Source of the DNA: an uncultured Lachnospiraceae bacterium
GTDB lineage: Bacteria > Bacillota > Clostridia > Lachnospirales > Anaerotignaceae
Reading direction: 5' to 3'
DNA length: 64,000 nucleotides
Assembly: GCA_944384295.1 (NCBI GenBank)
Contig: CALWSU010000005.1
Location: forward strand, 1 to 64,000
Shown here: positions 63,820 to 64,000 of the stretch, in pieces
Layout of the letters: every line of letters starts with the position of its first letter
Position numbering within the stretch: the first letter of the stretch is position 1
The notes under the pieces: generated by a model
What the model was told of the DNA's origin: nothing
Seen by the model: only the letters and a program-made list of their open reading frames with translations
Database searches by the model: none
Translations under genes and position numbers: made by a program

Positions 63820-64000
63820 TCAGAACCACGCAACCAATCCCAATAACAGCTGTTTGACTAGCACCATCAAAATCAAAGCGATGACAGGAGAAAAGTCCAA
63901 CATCATACCGCCACCTAATGGTGATTTATCTAACATTCTTCTGCATGGTCCTAAAATCGGTTCTGTCAATTGATAGATGAACCGACCAACTGGATTATTG
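63820..64000 (-). CDS. YggT family membrane protein (partial, runs off the window)
   Basis: The last 60 codons of a YggT protein; the start lies beyond the right edge. The visible part has NPVGRFIYQLTEPILGPCRR, the family signature, then LGGGMMLDFSPVIALILMVLV, a membrane helix, and ends LLLGLVAWF. YggT genes normally sit between sepF and ylmH in Firmicutes, which agrees with the layout here. Confidence 0.9.
   Translation of the reverse strand, partial: NNPVGRFIYQLTEPILGPCRRMLDKSPLGGGMMLDFSPVIALILMVLVKQLLLGLVAWF

Overview
The window looks like a chromosomal segment of a low-GC, spore-forming, probably motile member of the Clostridia (Lachnospirales-like; this placement is inferred from gene content and order, not from a marker tree). 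The support is the sporulation set (spo0A, spoIIGA-sigE-sigG, a PdaA-type deacetylase, a small acid-soluble spore protein), Gram-positive cell-wall genes, strong AGGAGG ribosome sites, and frequent TTG starts. No rRNA, tRNA, CRISPR array, prophage or insertion sequence is visible. Gene order is mostly ancestral Firmicutes order, so this is core chromosome.

Layout. 0.1-11 kb (minus): flavodoxin-fold reductase, then an operon miaB, YlbF/YmcA-like gene, mutS, mutL, miaA, CmpB-type membrane protein, D,D-carboxypeptidase. 11-19 kb: YbaK-type deacylase, PdaA-type deacetylase, CPA1 antiporter, YbgC thioesterase, purC, and the yhbY, nadD-yqeK (fused), rsfS operon. 18-25 kb: small Zn-ribbon and hypothetical proteins, a divergent spo0A, adenosine deaminase, iron alcohol dehydrogenase, a DEDDh exonuclease. 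24-31 kb (minus): one six-gene operon comEA, response regulator, histidine kinase, GerMN protein, comEC, holA. 31-37 kb: second D,D-carboxypeptidase, DUF5662 protein, isochorismatase-like hydrolase, sigG, sigE, spoIIGA. 37-41 kb: second CmpB-like protein, an unknown membrane protein, an SGNH/MBOAT acyl-transfer pair. 41-49 kb: three tandem dCache chemoreceptors. 49-52 kb (plus): lysine riboswitch controlling asd-dapA-dapB. 52-64 kb (minus): SUFU-domain protein, and the run yggT, ylmH, divIVA, lspA, rluD, pyrB-like, pyrC-like, smc, ftsY.

How the parts work together. Mismatch repair and tRNA isopentenyl-adenosine methylthiolation share one operon, as in many Firmicutes. SpoIIGA and pro-sigma-E are translationally coupled; SigG lies next to them, and a SASP gene 14 kb away carries a SigG-like promoter. 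The lysine riboswitch governs the diaminopimelate branch that feeds the wall peptides the two carboxypeptidases trim.

Most unusual items. (1) The pyrB-pyrC pair keeps its ancestral position after lspA-rluD and is full length and translationally coupled, but both proteins have lost most catalytic residues, suggesting a pseudoenzyme pair or new chemistry. (2) NadD and YqeK are one ORF that still holds an internal ribosome site and start for YqeK. (3) A two-component system plus GerMN protein, laid out like actinobacterial MtrAB-LpqB, sits between comEA and comEC. (4) A 48-codon ORF with a strong ribosome site ends in an ATGA overlap with the third chemoreceptor. (5) Short tandem repeats sit beside several ribosome sites, and three-residue-period repeats occur in several proteins.
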